Positions 11,922 through 21,592 of a stretch of DNA of 64,000 nt are shown one piece after another; within the stretch, counting starts at the first letter, position 1, and every line of letters starts with the position of its first letter. The position numbers were made by a program, and so were the translations under genes. This DNA is from Tausonia pullulans (lineage: Eukaryota > Basidiomycota > Tremellomycetes > Cystofilobasidiales > Mrakiaceae). The notes under the pieces are model-generated. The model was not told the DNA's origin. It saw nothing but the letters and a program-made list of their open reading frames with translations, and ran no database searches. The DNA lies in assembly GCA_951802195.1 (NCBI GenBank), contig OX637630.1, forward strand, positions 992,001-1,056,000, written 5' to 3'.

Positions 11922-14900
11922 ATGTCGCGCCCCTCCAGCTGGTACTCGTCCGACGGCGGCGCCCACTCATCGAGTTATCACCTGGACGACAGCCTCGCCC
12001 TCCCCCTCTTCGCCGCCCCGGGAGACCGCCTTCTCCCCCGCATTCCTAGCTCATCCGTCGCCTCCGTACCAGGTGCCATTGGACGGCCTCCACTTGCGAA
12101 CCTCCCTCCCCCACCGTCATCGTCCCTCTCGAGCCCCGCCCGGAGCAGCGTGGACCAGCGCTACCGCCGCCCCTCCTCGCATCCGCCTCGGTCGCCCCCC
12201 GAGTCGTCGTCGTCCTACCAACACCACGCCGCCCCCCCGTCGTCGCGACACGCCCCGCCGACGTCCTCCTCCGACCACCCCCAGCTGGCGCCCATGTCGT
12301 CCGCGTTCAGCCTCTCCCGGAGCGCCTCCCTCGGTGGGCCCCGACGTCCTCAGGTTGACGACGTCGAGCGCGGCATGATGGACTCGTCGAGCGACAATCT
12401 CGCTGGTAGCCCGAACCGAGGCGGCGGCGGAGGAGCCGCCTACCTCTTTAGCAGCGGCTCATCCGGCAACCGATGGCTCGCCGACGACCCCGAGGGCCAG
12501 CACCAGAACCAGAAGCACCAGCAGAGCGCGCTCCAGCAGGCTCGGCACGGTCACTCCAACTCGGTCTCGTCGCCGTACCCGAACAGCGGAGGCGGTGAGG
12601 GGAACCCGTCGCGATCGCTCGCTGGGCAGCAGCAACAGCAGCCAACGATGAACGTCGGCGAGGTCTACCCTTCAACCATGACAGGCCAGGGTCTCGAGCG
12701 AACCGGCCTCACTCGTGGAGGAGGAGGCAGCGTGCAAAGCGGTGCTGGTGCCCCCCCCGGAAGCCCGCATCATGGACCTCCTCGAGCCGGCGACCACCAT
12801 CTCGCCCAGCAGCAGCCGCGGTCGAGCTCAATGGCAGCCTCCCAGGAACGCCGGCTCTCTGGACTTGGCCCTCTCCCACCGGCGATCGCGGGGTCATATC
12901 AGTCGCAACAGCACCAGCTCCACGGCGGGGGGCAGCACCAGCAGCACTCACAGCAGCAGCAGCAGCAGGTCAGTCAGCCGTCTCCATCGCGTTCTTTCTC
13001 GTGTCTCTCGTCCGCCTCCACCGCCGACTGTATGCGCGTTCGAGCCATGGGCCTAAGCTTGGGCTGTTATTGCTCCTCCAATCTCGCACGTACTGGTCGA
13101 TTAGCCTGCCCTCAGTTCGGCCGAAGGCGGGCGGGCGAGTTGCTAGCCCAGCCCTCTCTCCTGGTGACGAAGGGGCGGCCCCGGGCGAACCGTGCACCAC
13201 CTTGTCTCTTTTGTGACTTCATGATGAGGTCTCGGTTTATGTGGGGCGGGACCCCCCTGGCATAGTGGGAGAAAGGGCTTGTGGGCGTCCAACACGTACG
13301 GGCTGGGATGCTGTACTCCCTTATTCGAGGCTGACGTCGACGCGTCGCATGGAAGAGGAAGCGTCGCGTTGCTCTCATTGAGTGCGTCCCTTGAATCTTT
13401 CGTCAGTTGCTGACCACCATCCTCTTCGAATGTTCAGAACTACACGCTGGGACACCCTCACCCGCCATCCTCGAACCCCTACCTCCCGACGTCCTCGCAG
13501 CAGCACGCGTCGCCCTACTCGACCCCGAACTCGACATCGTCCCCCAACGCGTCCTCCATGGGAGTCGCCGGCGGACCAGGCCCTCCGCCGCCGCCAGGCT
13601 GGGGAGCCTACAACCCACACTCGACGCCTCAGATCGAGATGCAATCATCGCCCCACCCGCAACCGCCTCCTTCGGTGCACTCGCTCTCGTTCAGGGCCAC
13701 CTCCGGCGGCCATCTGAGCGCGTCGTCCTCCCCGAAGCCGACTGCGACGTCCTTCAGTAACTCTTCGAATCCGTACGGCCCGGCCAGTGGCCAGCCACAT
13801 CCGCCACCATTGGCCAGCTCGTCTTCGCAGCAGCAGCACTCACACTCGCTCCACCAGCCACCCCATCACTCCTCCTACCCCTACCCCTCCTCTCCCGCTC
13901 ACCACGACTCCCTCCCGCCGCCCACGACCGCGGCCGGCGGCGGCTCATCCTACTCGCGATTGACGCCCTCGCCCTCGTCGATGAACCCGCACGGCCACTA
14001 CGCGCCGTACTCGCCCCGCTCCTCACGCGACGCGATGCAGGTCGACCAAGGCCCGCCGAAAGCCAAGGCTGGCTTTCGCAAGGTTTCGGACATCCGGGAT
14101 CTCCGCCCTGTGTTGAACCGAACACGATCAGGGGATCTCTCGGCGGGCGTGCGTACTGGCGTATGTCAACTCACTTGGAATGACGCGTAAAGCTGATCGA
14201 TCCTTCTTCCCCCATTCTTCCCTGAGCAGCCCTTGGCGTCGCTCACGACGCATCTCGCGCGGACGTATTCGCAGTGCAATCCAAAGTTTCGGTATGAAGT
14301 CGCCCACAACCCACGCCGGGTGCTTACCAAGCCGAGCAATGGCGTCCTCAACGACGGGTACGACAACGAAGACAACGATTACATCCTCTACGTCAATGAT
14401 ATGCTGGGAACCGAGTCGGGGCACAAGTGAGTTACGAGCACTAAGTTTGTGACCAAATGAGAGAGAGCTATAAGCTGACGTTGGTATTCTCAAGATACCT
14501 TATTCTCGATGTTCTCGGTCAGGGCACATTTGGCCAGGTCGTCAAATGCCAGAATATGAAGACGAACGAGATTGTCGCCGTCAAGGTCGTCAAGAACAAG
14601 CCAGCCTACTTCAACCAGTCGATGATGGAGGTCGCCATACTCGAAGAGGTGAGTGGCGGCGGCTACTGATCCTTCTCACAGAACTGACTGACATCCCACC
14701 TCTCAGCTCAACCAAAAAGCGGATCCGCACGACAAGCACAACATCCTCCGCATGCGGACCAACTTCATCCACCATAAGCACCTCTGCCTCGTCTTTGAGT
14801 GCTTGTCATCAAATCTTTACGAGCTTATCAAGCAAAACTCGTTCCGCGGGCTCAGCACCCAGCTCGTCAAGGTGTTCACCACCCAGCTCCTTGACACCCT

Positions 14901-17340
14901 CACTGTTCTTCACGAGCAACGGCTCATCCACTGCGATCTCAAGCCGGAGAACATCCTGCTCAAGAGGTCAGTCCCCATCTTGAGCCCACTCAGTCGTCCT
15001 CTCCCTGATCCTCCTTGTCCGTCCGCCGTCTTCCTCCAGCCTCCAATCTCCTCATATCAAAGTCATCGACTTTGGCTCGGCCTGCCACGAGTACAACACC
15101 GTCTACACGTATATCCAGTCCCGGTTCTACCGCTCGCCTGAGGTCCTCCTCGGCTTGCCGTACTCGACGGCGATTGATATGTGGTCCCTCGGCTGCATCG
15201 CCGTTGAGCTCTTCCTCGGCCTCCCGCTCTTTCCGGGGACGAGCGAGTACAACCAGCTCTCGCGGATCATCGACATGCTCGGGTGCGTCGTGAAGGAGCT
15301 CGCTGACGGGCGAACGGGAAGCGCCGCCGCTAACACATCGCTCTTGCGCCGCCTGTCCCCTCCAGCATGCCCCCGAACCACCTACTCGACAACGGCAAGC
15401 AGGTCCACGAGTTCTTCAACATTCTTCCGAACCCGGACCCATATGGCCGAGGCAAGATCTACCGCCTCAAGTCGATGGAGCAGTACTCGAAGGAGCACAA
15501 CGTACAAGAGCAACCTTCCAAGCAGTACTTCAAAGCCTCGACCTTGCCAGAAATCATCCGGACGTACCAGTTTGGCAAGCGCAACGCCAAGCAGGCCGAT
15601 ATAGACAAAGAGATGGCTATCCGGGCATCGTTCACGGACTTTGTGCTGGGACTGCTCAATCTTGACCCGATCAAGCGTTGGTCACCCCAGCAGGCGATGC
15701 AACATCCGTTCATCACCGGCGAGAAGGGCACGGGCTCCACTGACGTGGGTGCCGTCCCTTTCCTTTTGATGTCGGATCGGTTTCCACTGACAATGAATCG
15801 ATCTTCTGCCTTCTCTCCCGCAGCCTGTGAAGAATCCCGCGGCCATCGCCCCACCCCCGGTCGCCCCTCCTCCCCAACAACAGCAGCAACCCCAGCAACA
15901 GCAACCCCAGCAACAGCAACCCCAGCAACAGCAACCCCAGCAGCCAGACTCCAAGCGACCTTACGGCGGTCTCGTCGTCAACACGACGTCCCGCCAGCCG
16001 CGGGCGTACGCTGACGCTGCGACGTACAACCAGCAGCTCGCCCAGCACCAGACGTTCACGGCTCAACAGCAGGCGGCTCAGCAGGCGGCGAACGCATATC
16101 GGCATCCGTTCGCCCCGCCCCCGGGGGACGAGGCAAGTGGCGGAGCGTACAACGGCGTGAGTCCTTCTCATCCCTCTCGTTGCTCTTGCATCAAGGCCCG
16201 GCATTGACAGATGGGTCCGAACCGCAGGCTCAGCAGCAACAACGATCAGCAGTGGCCGCCTACCAGACTCAGCAGCAGCAATCTCAACAGCAGCAGCAAG
16301 CTGCTCACGCCCAAGCCCAAGCCCAGGCCCACGCTCAAGCTGTCCACCACCAGCAGCAGCAACACCAGCGGATGGCGAGTAATTCGACGGTTGCAGCCTC
16401 CTCTCCGTACTCGATCCGCAACTCGGTGGGCTCGATTCTTCCTCCGCCCGCAGCGGCGCACTCGTCGGGCCCATCCGGCGTAGGCGGCGGAGGAGGGGGC
16501 AGCGGCGGAGGAGGTGGAGGCTACTACCCTGCAACCGGCGGCGGACGGAACCGCGCCAACACGATCGGCCAGCTCGACTTTATCCCACCACATCTCAACC
16601 GGCTGGCGAGCCTCGGTGTCGATCCGACGGGCGGGGCTGGTGGTGGGGCTGGAGGAGGACCTGGAGGGAGATCGGCGCTCACGCCACAGATGGCGAACCG
16701 GGAGGAGATGATGCGCGAGTGGGAGAGGAGGCAGCAGCAGCAGCAGCAGGGAGCTGCTGGCTTGGGCGGGCCGGGAGGCACGCCGGGGAAGCGGACCTCG
16801 GGCCAGACGTGGCATCAGCTCGAGCATCTCGAGGCGGAGTCGCTCGGCTGGCCGAAACCTTCGACGCGTGGGCAGCAAAACCAGTCGCACCACCTCCAAC
16901 TCCAGCAACCGCCGCCGTCGTCGTCCTCATCCACGCAGCAACAGCAGAGCGGCTACGGCTATCCGAACCCACCGCCTATGTCGATCTACCCACCGCCGCC
17001 ATCCATCTCGTCCTCGGACGCCGCCGCAGGAGTTGCGACCTCGCCGTACGCGCTCTCGCCGACGTCGCCTTCGCGCCCACCCCAGGCGTACGCGGCGCAG
17101 GGCCGGCCGTACCGGACGTCAGCGGTAGCGTACGATGCGCTGGGAGGAGGGGATGATTTTGGGCTCGGGAGCTTGATCTCCCCGCTGCTTCCGAGTCAGG
17201 CGAGCTCCGGGTCGTCGTCGTCTGCAGGAGGGGGCGGCGGAGGAGGTGGGTACGGTGGCGGCGGCCAGCAGCAGTCGCCGTCTGCGCTTCAGCCAGGTCA
17301 GAGGAACCCGTTCGCGGGGCCTGAGGGCGGGCGACGATGA
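11922..17340 (+). CDS. YAK1: YAK1, DYRK-family protein kinase
   Basis: A dual-specificity kinase that restrains growth and promotes stress responses, usually opposing PKA and TOR signalling. Nine exons: 11922-12968, 13438-14160, 14230-14426, 14495-14648, 14707-14966, 15040-15282, 15366-15744, 15824-16156 and 16228-17340, giving 1482 residues. The kinase domain spans about residues 656-995: glycine loop GQGTFGQV, lysine in VAVKVV, catalytic HCDLKPEN (Cys in place of Arg, typical of DYRK), DFGSA, and the activation loop [13 protein letters not shown] with the autophosphorylated tyrosine. The DYRK insert and [14 protein letters not shown] match Yak1 specifically. About 590 residues before and 480 after are Ser/Gln/Pro/Gly-rich and probably disordered, making the protein far longer than yeast Yak1 (807). 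The last acceptor is at 16227, since the nearer one at 16210 breaks the frame. Confidence 0.95.
15881..15952 (+). repeat. Tandem 15-nt repeat coding QQQQP in YAK1
   Basis: A 15-nt unit built from CAA/CAG and CCC codons is repeated about four times in exon 8 of YAK1, giving a Gln4-Pro ladder just after the kinase domain. It is likely to vary in length between strains. Confidence 0.85.
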
Positions 17341-17413
17341 GGAGGGATATATAGAGAGAGAAAGAGAAAGAGAGAGAAGAAGGCGAGGCTTATTCTCGAA
17401 TAGCGAGTCGGAG

Positions 17414-17448
<35 letters not shown>

Positions 17449-18049
17449 GGAAGAGGGAGGAGGAGGAGGAGGAGGAGGAGGAGGAGGAGCGAAACACCTT
17501 TATTTCACAATCGATCTTTCCTAGCGACAAATCCTTCTGTTCACTCTCTCACACGCCCTTCCTTTCTCTGTCTCTTAAAGCGAAGGAGGGTCGTTGTCTT
17601 TCCCGAAGCTCTCCCCCCTTTCCCCCCCCCCCCCCCCCCCCCCCCCCTCCCTTCCCCCTTTTTCCATCTACCTTTGACAACGATATGACCTCTTTTTTCG
17701 CATATTAAGGCTCGAGCGAACGTGCAGAAGTACAATTGAACCTGGACTCGAAAGGCGGGAGAGGGGGAGAGTACGCTTCAAAGCTTTGAAGGGGAATTTT
17801 GGCTGAAAGAACAACAGAGACAGGAGAAACGAAGAGAGATGAGCCTGTTTTTTTGGAAAGGGGGGGAAGAGGGAAGAAGAGACAAAGCGTGTAAGGGTAC
17901 GTGAGGATCGTAGGCTGAAAAAGACGAAGAGAGAGAGAAATCCGTAGAACGAAGCGTAAAAGAAACAAGAGAGGAGAAAAGACGGAAAACGAGTAGAACT
18001 TGTAAGAGGGGAGCAGAGAGGAAGTCAGGAGCGCAGCTCGGGAGGGGGA
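17341..18049. other. Convergent 3' region YAK1 / two-membrane-segment protein, low complexity
   Basis: These 709 bases hold no credible gene. From about 17350 to 17490 the plus strand is almost pure purine (GA, then GAA and GGA repeats). A long C run follows at 17622-17647. After that the sequence is again purine-rich on the plus strand up to 18000. Transcripts of the two flanking genes must end here. Confidence 0.6.
17622..17647 (+). repeat. Homopolymer run of 26 C
   Basis: An uninterrupted run of about 26 C bases lies in the 3' region of YAK1. It is a likely site of length polymorphism or assembly error. Confidence 0.9.
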
Positions 18050-20632
18050 TCACCACCCCCTTCTCTTCTCAGCCGTCGTCATCGTCGGCCGCCGCCTACC
18101 CGACCCCGTCGACGTCCCCGCCTCTGCCGTGGGCTTCTCCTTCTCCCTTGCACCCCTCCTCTGAGCATCCAGCTCCCCTCGCCATGCCTTTACGACCGCC
18201 ACGCCAATCGCGCACGCGCTCACGAAGAGCGTAAAGAGAATGCTCGGGACGAGCAGCGAGAGCGGTGGGCGAGGCGGGAGACCGTTGGGTTTCGGTGGGT
18301 AGTGCGGCGCCGATGATGACGATGCCGCTCCCGAGGACGAGGAGGAGTTAGAGGGGAAGGAGGAGGAGGAGGAGGGAGAGAATCGCGTTGGGGAATGGGC
18401 GCGGGATGAGGCCGTGGAGGAGGGTGGGGCGGTGAATGCGCGGCGCGAGGGGTATGGCTGCTGTGGTTGGTGTTGAGCCTGAGTGAAATGGCGGCGCGGC
18501 TGCTCGCGGAAGGAGAAGGACGAGGACGAGCCGCCACCCATATCTGCAACGAAAAACCCTGGAAGGGCGGACCGGACGTAATCTGCCGCTGATTGAGAGA
18601 AGGAGGGCGAAGGCGGGTACGAGGGAGACGATGAGGAAGAGGTAGCGGCAGGACGCGGTGGAGAGGACCAGGCCAAGTTCGCCGACCAGGAGGAAGAGGA
18701 TGTCGTCCATCGGCGGTGATGGCGGCGGGGGCTGCTCGACGACGAAGACAAGGCGGGGTCCTCCCCATCCTTGGCCGTCGCCGCCGCTTCTCCTCCCCCA
18801 GCAGCACCGCCCACCACCACCCCCTCGACCAACTTCCTCCCCCTCTCCACGCCCCTCTCAAGCAGCCTCCTCCCGCCCTCCAGCCCCAGGCTGACTCCCT
18901 TCAGCCTCGCCCTCGCCCGATCGTACGCCGTGAGCCCGTACGATCCCGCCAAGACCGCCGAAACAGCCGAAAAGGCGAGGAGTGAGATGCACACAAGCGT
19001 GAGGGCTTGCACGAGCGGGACGACGGGCGCGAGGAGATACGAGGAAAGCGTGGGAGGCAGGAGGGTGAGCGCTTGTTGGGTTTCGGGCGTGGAGGTGACA
19101 TCCGTCGTTGATGAGAGGAGATCGGGAGGAAGGCGACTGCCTCCTGGGTCTGGAGTGGTGGATCGAAGCAGCGGAAGGAACGAAGGGTTCGTGGGAGACG
19201 AGGCCGAGGCCGCAGCTTGGTCGTAGGGGTCGTGCAAGCTCTGAAGGTGATTCACCCTTTCGCGAACGAGGCCGAAGAACCCGCCGACACCGCTGCCGCT
19301 GCTGCTGTTGCTGCTGCTGGCCTCGGTCCCATCGTCGTGGCGGAAATGTTTGGCGAGGTTGATGCGGGAGGACGGAGCAGACCGCGAGGGCGTCCGCCGA
19401 CGGGCAGCGGAAGGGGTCGCCGTCGACGACGGCTGCGGGAGGGCGTCGTCATGGTGCTGGGGCGTCGGAGCTGGAGTCTGGGCACCCAGAGCGCCGTCGT
19501 CAGCCCGGACGTCCCTGGGGTGACGAGGAGAGAGCAGCGGGAGGATCCGGGGGTGCTGGGATGCAGATGAGATCGACCGAGCGCGCGGCTGGGGCTGGAC
19601 AGCCGCGAAGGAGGAGTACGTGTGGATGCCACTGAGATCCTCGGAGCGCCGGTGCAGATGACGATTGCGGCGATGGGGGTTGGCGGCGTCCGGCTCGTGA
19701 TCAGGAGCGGCAGCGCCGGTGCCCGAGCTGCGCGGAGAAGCGAGTCCCGCGTGATGCCCGCCGCCGAGGACGGTAGTCGTCGTTGTCGTCGTCGTCGTCG
19801 AGATGAAGGAGCGCGAGGTTGTTCGGCGGAGGCACGTGTGGTTTGGGGCGGGCGGCGCCATCGCCGGCGGGGAGGATGCGGACGACGACGCCGGCGACGG
19901 CGGGAGGTGCGCAAACGCAGACGAGAAAGAGGGCGGCGAGAAGGGGGGTGGGAAAAGCCGCGAGGTCGGGGGCATGAGGGGAGAGGCTGAGGGCGAGGAA
20001 CCGCCGCTCGTCGAATGGGAGGAGAGGCAGGCTGACAGGCGGCCGGCAGGGTCTGGTGCAGGGGGTTCATGAACGTGATCAGAGGCGGAGTTGGGCGGAC
20101 AAGCAGCGGCAGATAGGCGGCCCACGTGGCCTCGTCTCGTTTGGTACGCACCTGTGGCCGAGACGAAGCAACAAGCCTCTTCCTCTGTACTCTGCCTCGC
20201 GGCGCCGTAATGCCACGAGAGCATGCTCTGCTCGTCGCCGTCGTCGTCGTCGCCGTCGTGGATGCGCCACCGACCGAGGCTCTCTAGGCGGCGGAGATCG
20301 GGGTCTGCCTCACCGCCAGAAGCCCCTTTCGGCAGGGCCGGGCGTGGGGCAGGGTTGGAGATGACGGCTCCGGACCATGCTGCTGCTGGCTCCTTTATCG
20401 CGAGGCCGAGGGGGAGCGAGGCGGTTCGGCCGGTGGCGTGATCGCGATGCTGCTGCTCGTCCTCGTCCCAGCTCGACGTCGGCGGCGGGAACGACGCCCA
20501 CTCTTGCCGGAGGGCAGGGAGAGAGCGAGAGGCGGGAGAGCGAGGGCGTAGGCGGCAGCGGCTCTCGTCGCCCTCACCAATGTCGAGTCCGGCGAGAGCG
20601 GGCCCGAGGGGGACAGCCAACGCCTCCGGCAT
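18050..20632 (-). CDS. Unrecognised Ser-rich protein with two predicted membrane segments
   Basis: A single-exon frame of 860 residues, start chosen at the ATG at 20632 (the in-frame codon at 20644 is GTG). I do not recognise a family. The first 530 residues are Ser/Pro/Ala-rich, with a polyThr run and short acidic patches. A hydrophobic segment near residues 532-563 (PLVQALTLVCISLLAFSAV) is followed by a basic helix (YDRARARLKGVSLGLEGG), then a Ser-rich linker. A second hydrophobic segment lies near residues 790-816 (SLLVPSILFTLFVSACAIGV) and a charged tail closes the protein. The pattern suggests an ER or nuclear-envelope protein with both tails on the same side. It is divergent from TOM1. 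The long open frame makes it a real gene; function unknown. Confidence 0.7.
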   Translation of the reverse strand: MPEALAVPLGPALAGLDIGEGDESRCRLRPRSPASRSLPALRQEWASFPPPTSSWDEDEQQHRDHATGRTASLPLGLAIKEPAAAWSGAVISNPAPRPALPKGASGGEADPDLRRLESLGRWRIHDGDDDDGDEQSMLSWHYGAARQSTEEEACCFVSATGAYQTRRGHVGRLSAAACPPNSASDHVHEPPAPDPAGRLSACLSSHSTSGGSSPSASPLMPPTSRLFPPPFSPPSFSSAFAHLPPSPASSSASSPPAMAPPAPNHTCLRRTTSRSFISTTTTTTTTTVLGGGHHAGLASPRSSGTGAAAPDHEPDAANPHRRNRHLHRRSEDLSGIHTYSSFAAVQPQPRARSISSASQHPRILPLLSPRHPRDVRADDGALGAQTPAPTPQHHDDALPQPSSTATPSAARRRTPSRSAPSSRINLAKHFRHDDGTEASSSNSSSGSGVGGFFGLVRERVNHLQSLHDPYDQAAASASSPTNPSFLPLLRSTTPDPGGSRLPPDLLSSTTDVTSTPETQQALTLLPPTLSSYLLAPVVPLVQALTLVCISLLAFSAVSAVLAGSYGLTAYDRARARLKGVSLGLEGGRRLLERGVERGRKLVEGVVVGGAAGGGEAAATAKDGEDPALSSSSSSPRRHHRRWTTSSSSWSANLAWSSPPRPAATSSSSSPSYPPSPSFSQSAADYVRSALPGFFVADMGGGSSSSFSFREQPRRHFTQAQHQPQQPYPSRRAFTAPPSSTASSRAHSPTRFSPSSSSSFPSNSSSSSGAASSSSAPHYPPKPNGLPPRPPLSLLVPSILFTLFVSACAIGVAVVKAWRGELDAQRRGAREKEKPTAEAGTSTGSGRRRPTMTTAEKRRGW

Positions 20633-21592
20633 GGCTCTGGGCACGCGTCGAGCGAGAGGAGTGAGCGAGGATGCGTGGAGATGGAAGATGGGAGGGAAGG
20701 AGGGAGGGACGAGGACGGGGGCAGGGCGCCTTGCGCGTGTTCGTCGCTGATAACCGGGCCTCCCTCAGTCTCTCTGAATTTCTCCGTCTGAGGAATGCGA
20801 GGCACACAAAAGGAAGGCCGCACTCACGGACTGGCAGGTGGGGTGGTTGCACGGAAGGCTGCCTGAGAGTGAGGATCCAGGGCGCTCGCTTGGAGAGGAC
20901 CCAGTCGAAGCGGGTTGTTGGACGACGTTGGAAGAGAGACCAGACCAGGCGAGGAGGGCAGCAAGCGGGAAGAGAGACGGCCCCGACGCGCTCGGAGTCC
21001 ACCCAGGAACGCGTCCCAGCAGGCCTCGATCCGCCGCAGCGGCACATCCATATTTCATATGGGGTACGGGCCCTACTCTGGTGCGGAGAAAACGGACATA
21101 TGAGCGCAGCAGACCACCATCTTGAGCCTCAACGACGTCAGACGTGCGTGCACTCGCTCCTAACCCATCGCGCCCTCCATCGCCAGCCCTTGTTCCATTC
21201 TTCTCCTCTTTTGCCGACTCGAAACCTTAGTCGAAGTCGTGGGTTCTGAGGAATTGCCGATGCAGCGGTTCCCATGGATACAAGTGAGGAGCGCGCCGGC
21301 CTTCGTCGAAGCAACCTCGTCCTCTCTCACCTCCACCTTCGATCAACCACCAACCACCCCACCCTCTCCCACCCCTTTTCCTCTCGCTCGGCTCAGTCTC
21401 TTCCCGCGTCGTCCGAGAGACCGAGACCTCCCCATTGCCTCCTCCGAGAGAGACCCAGCCCCCATCCCCAGTGTCTCTGCCGCCTGCTTTCGACCCATCT
21501 CCCTCGCTCGACCTCGCAGGTCTCCCTCTTCCCTCCCTTCACCCAACCTCTCCCCCCCTCCCCCTTTTCCTCGCCTCATCGTCTTCTGAGGT
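20633..21592. promoter_or_regulatory. Divergent promoter region between the two-membrane-segment gene and TOM1
   Basis: These 960 bases separate the two divergent start codons. Toward TOM1 (about 21300-21590) the sequence turns into long C/T tracts, a common leader style here. Several open frames of 90-190 codons on both strands are Arg/Ser-rich shadows without domains. I see no RNA gene. Confidence 0.45.

Noticed and set aside
16211-16483. Nearest acceptor for YAK1 exon 9 at 16210
   Set aside because: It shifts the frame and stops after 90 codons; the acceptor at 16227 keeps the Gln-rich tail to the stop at 17340.
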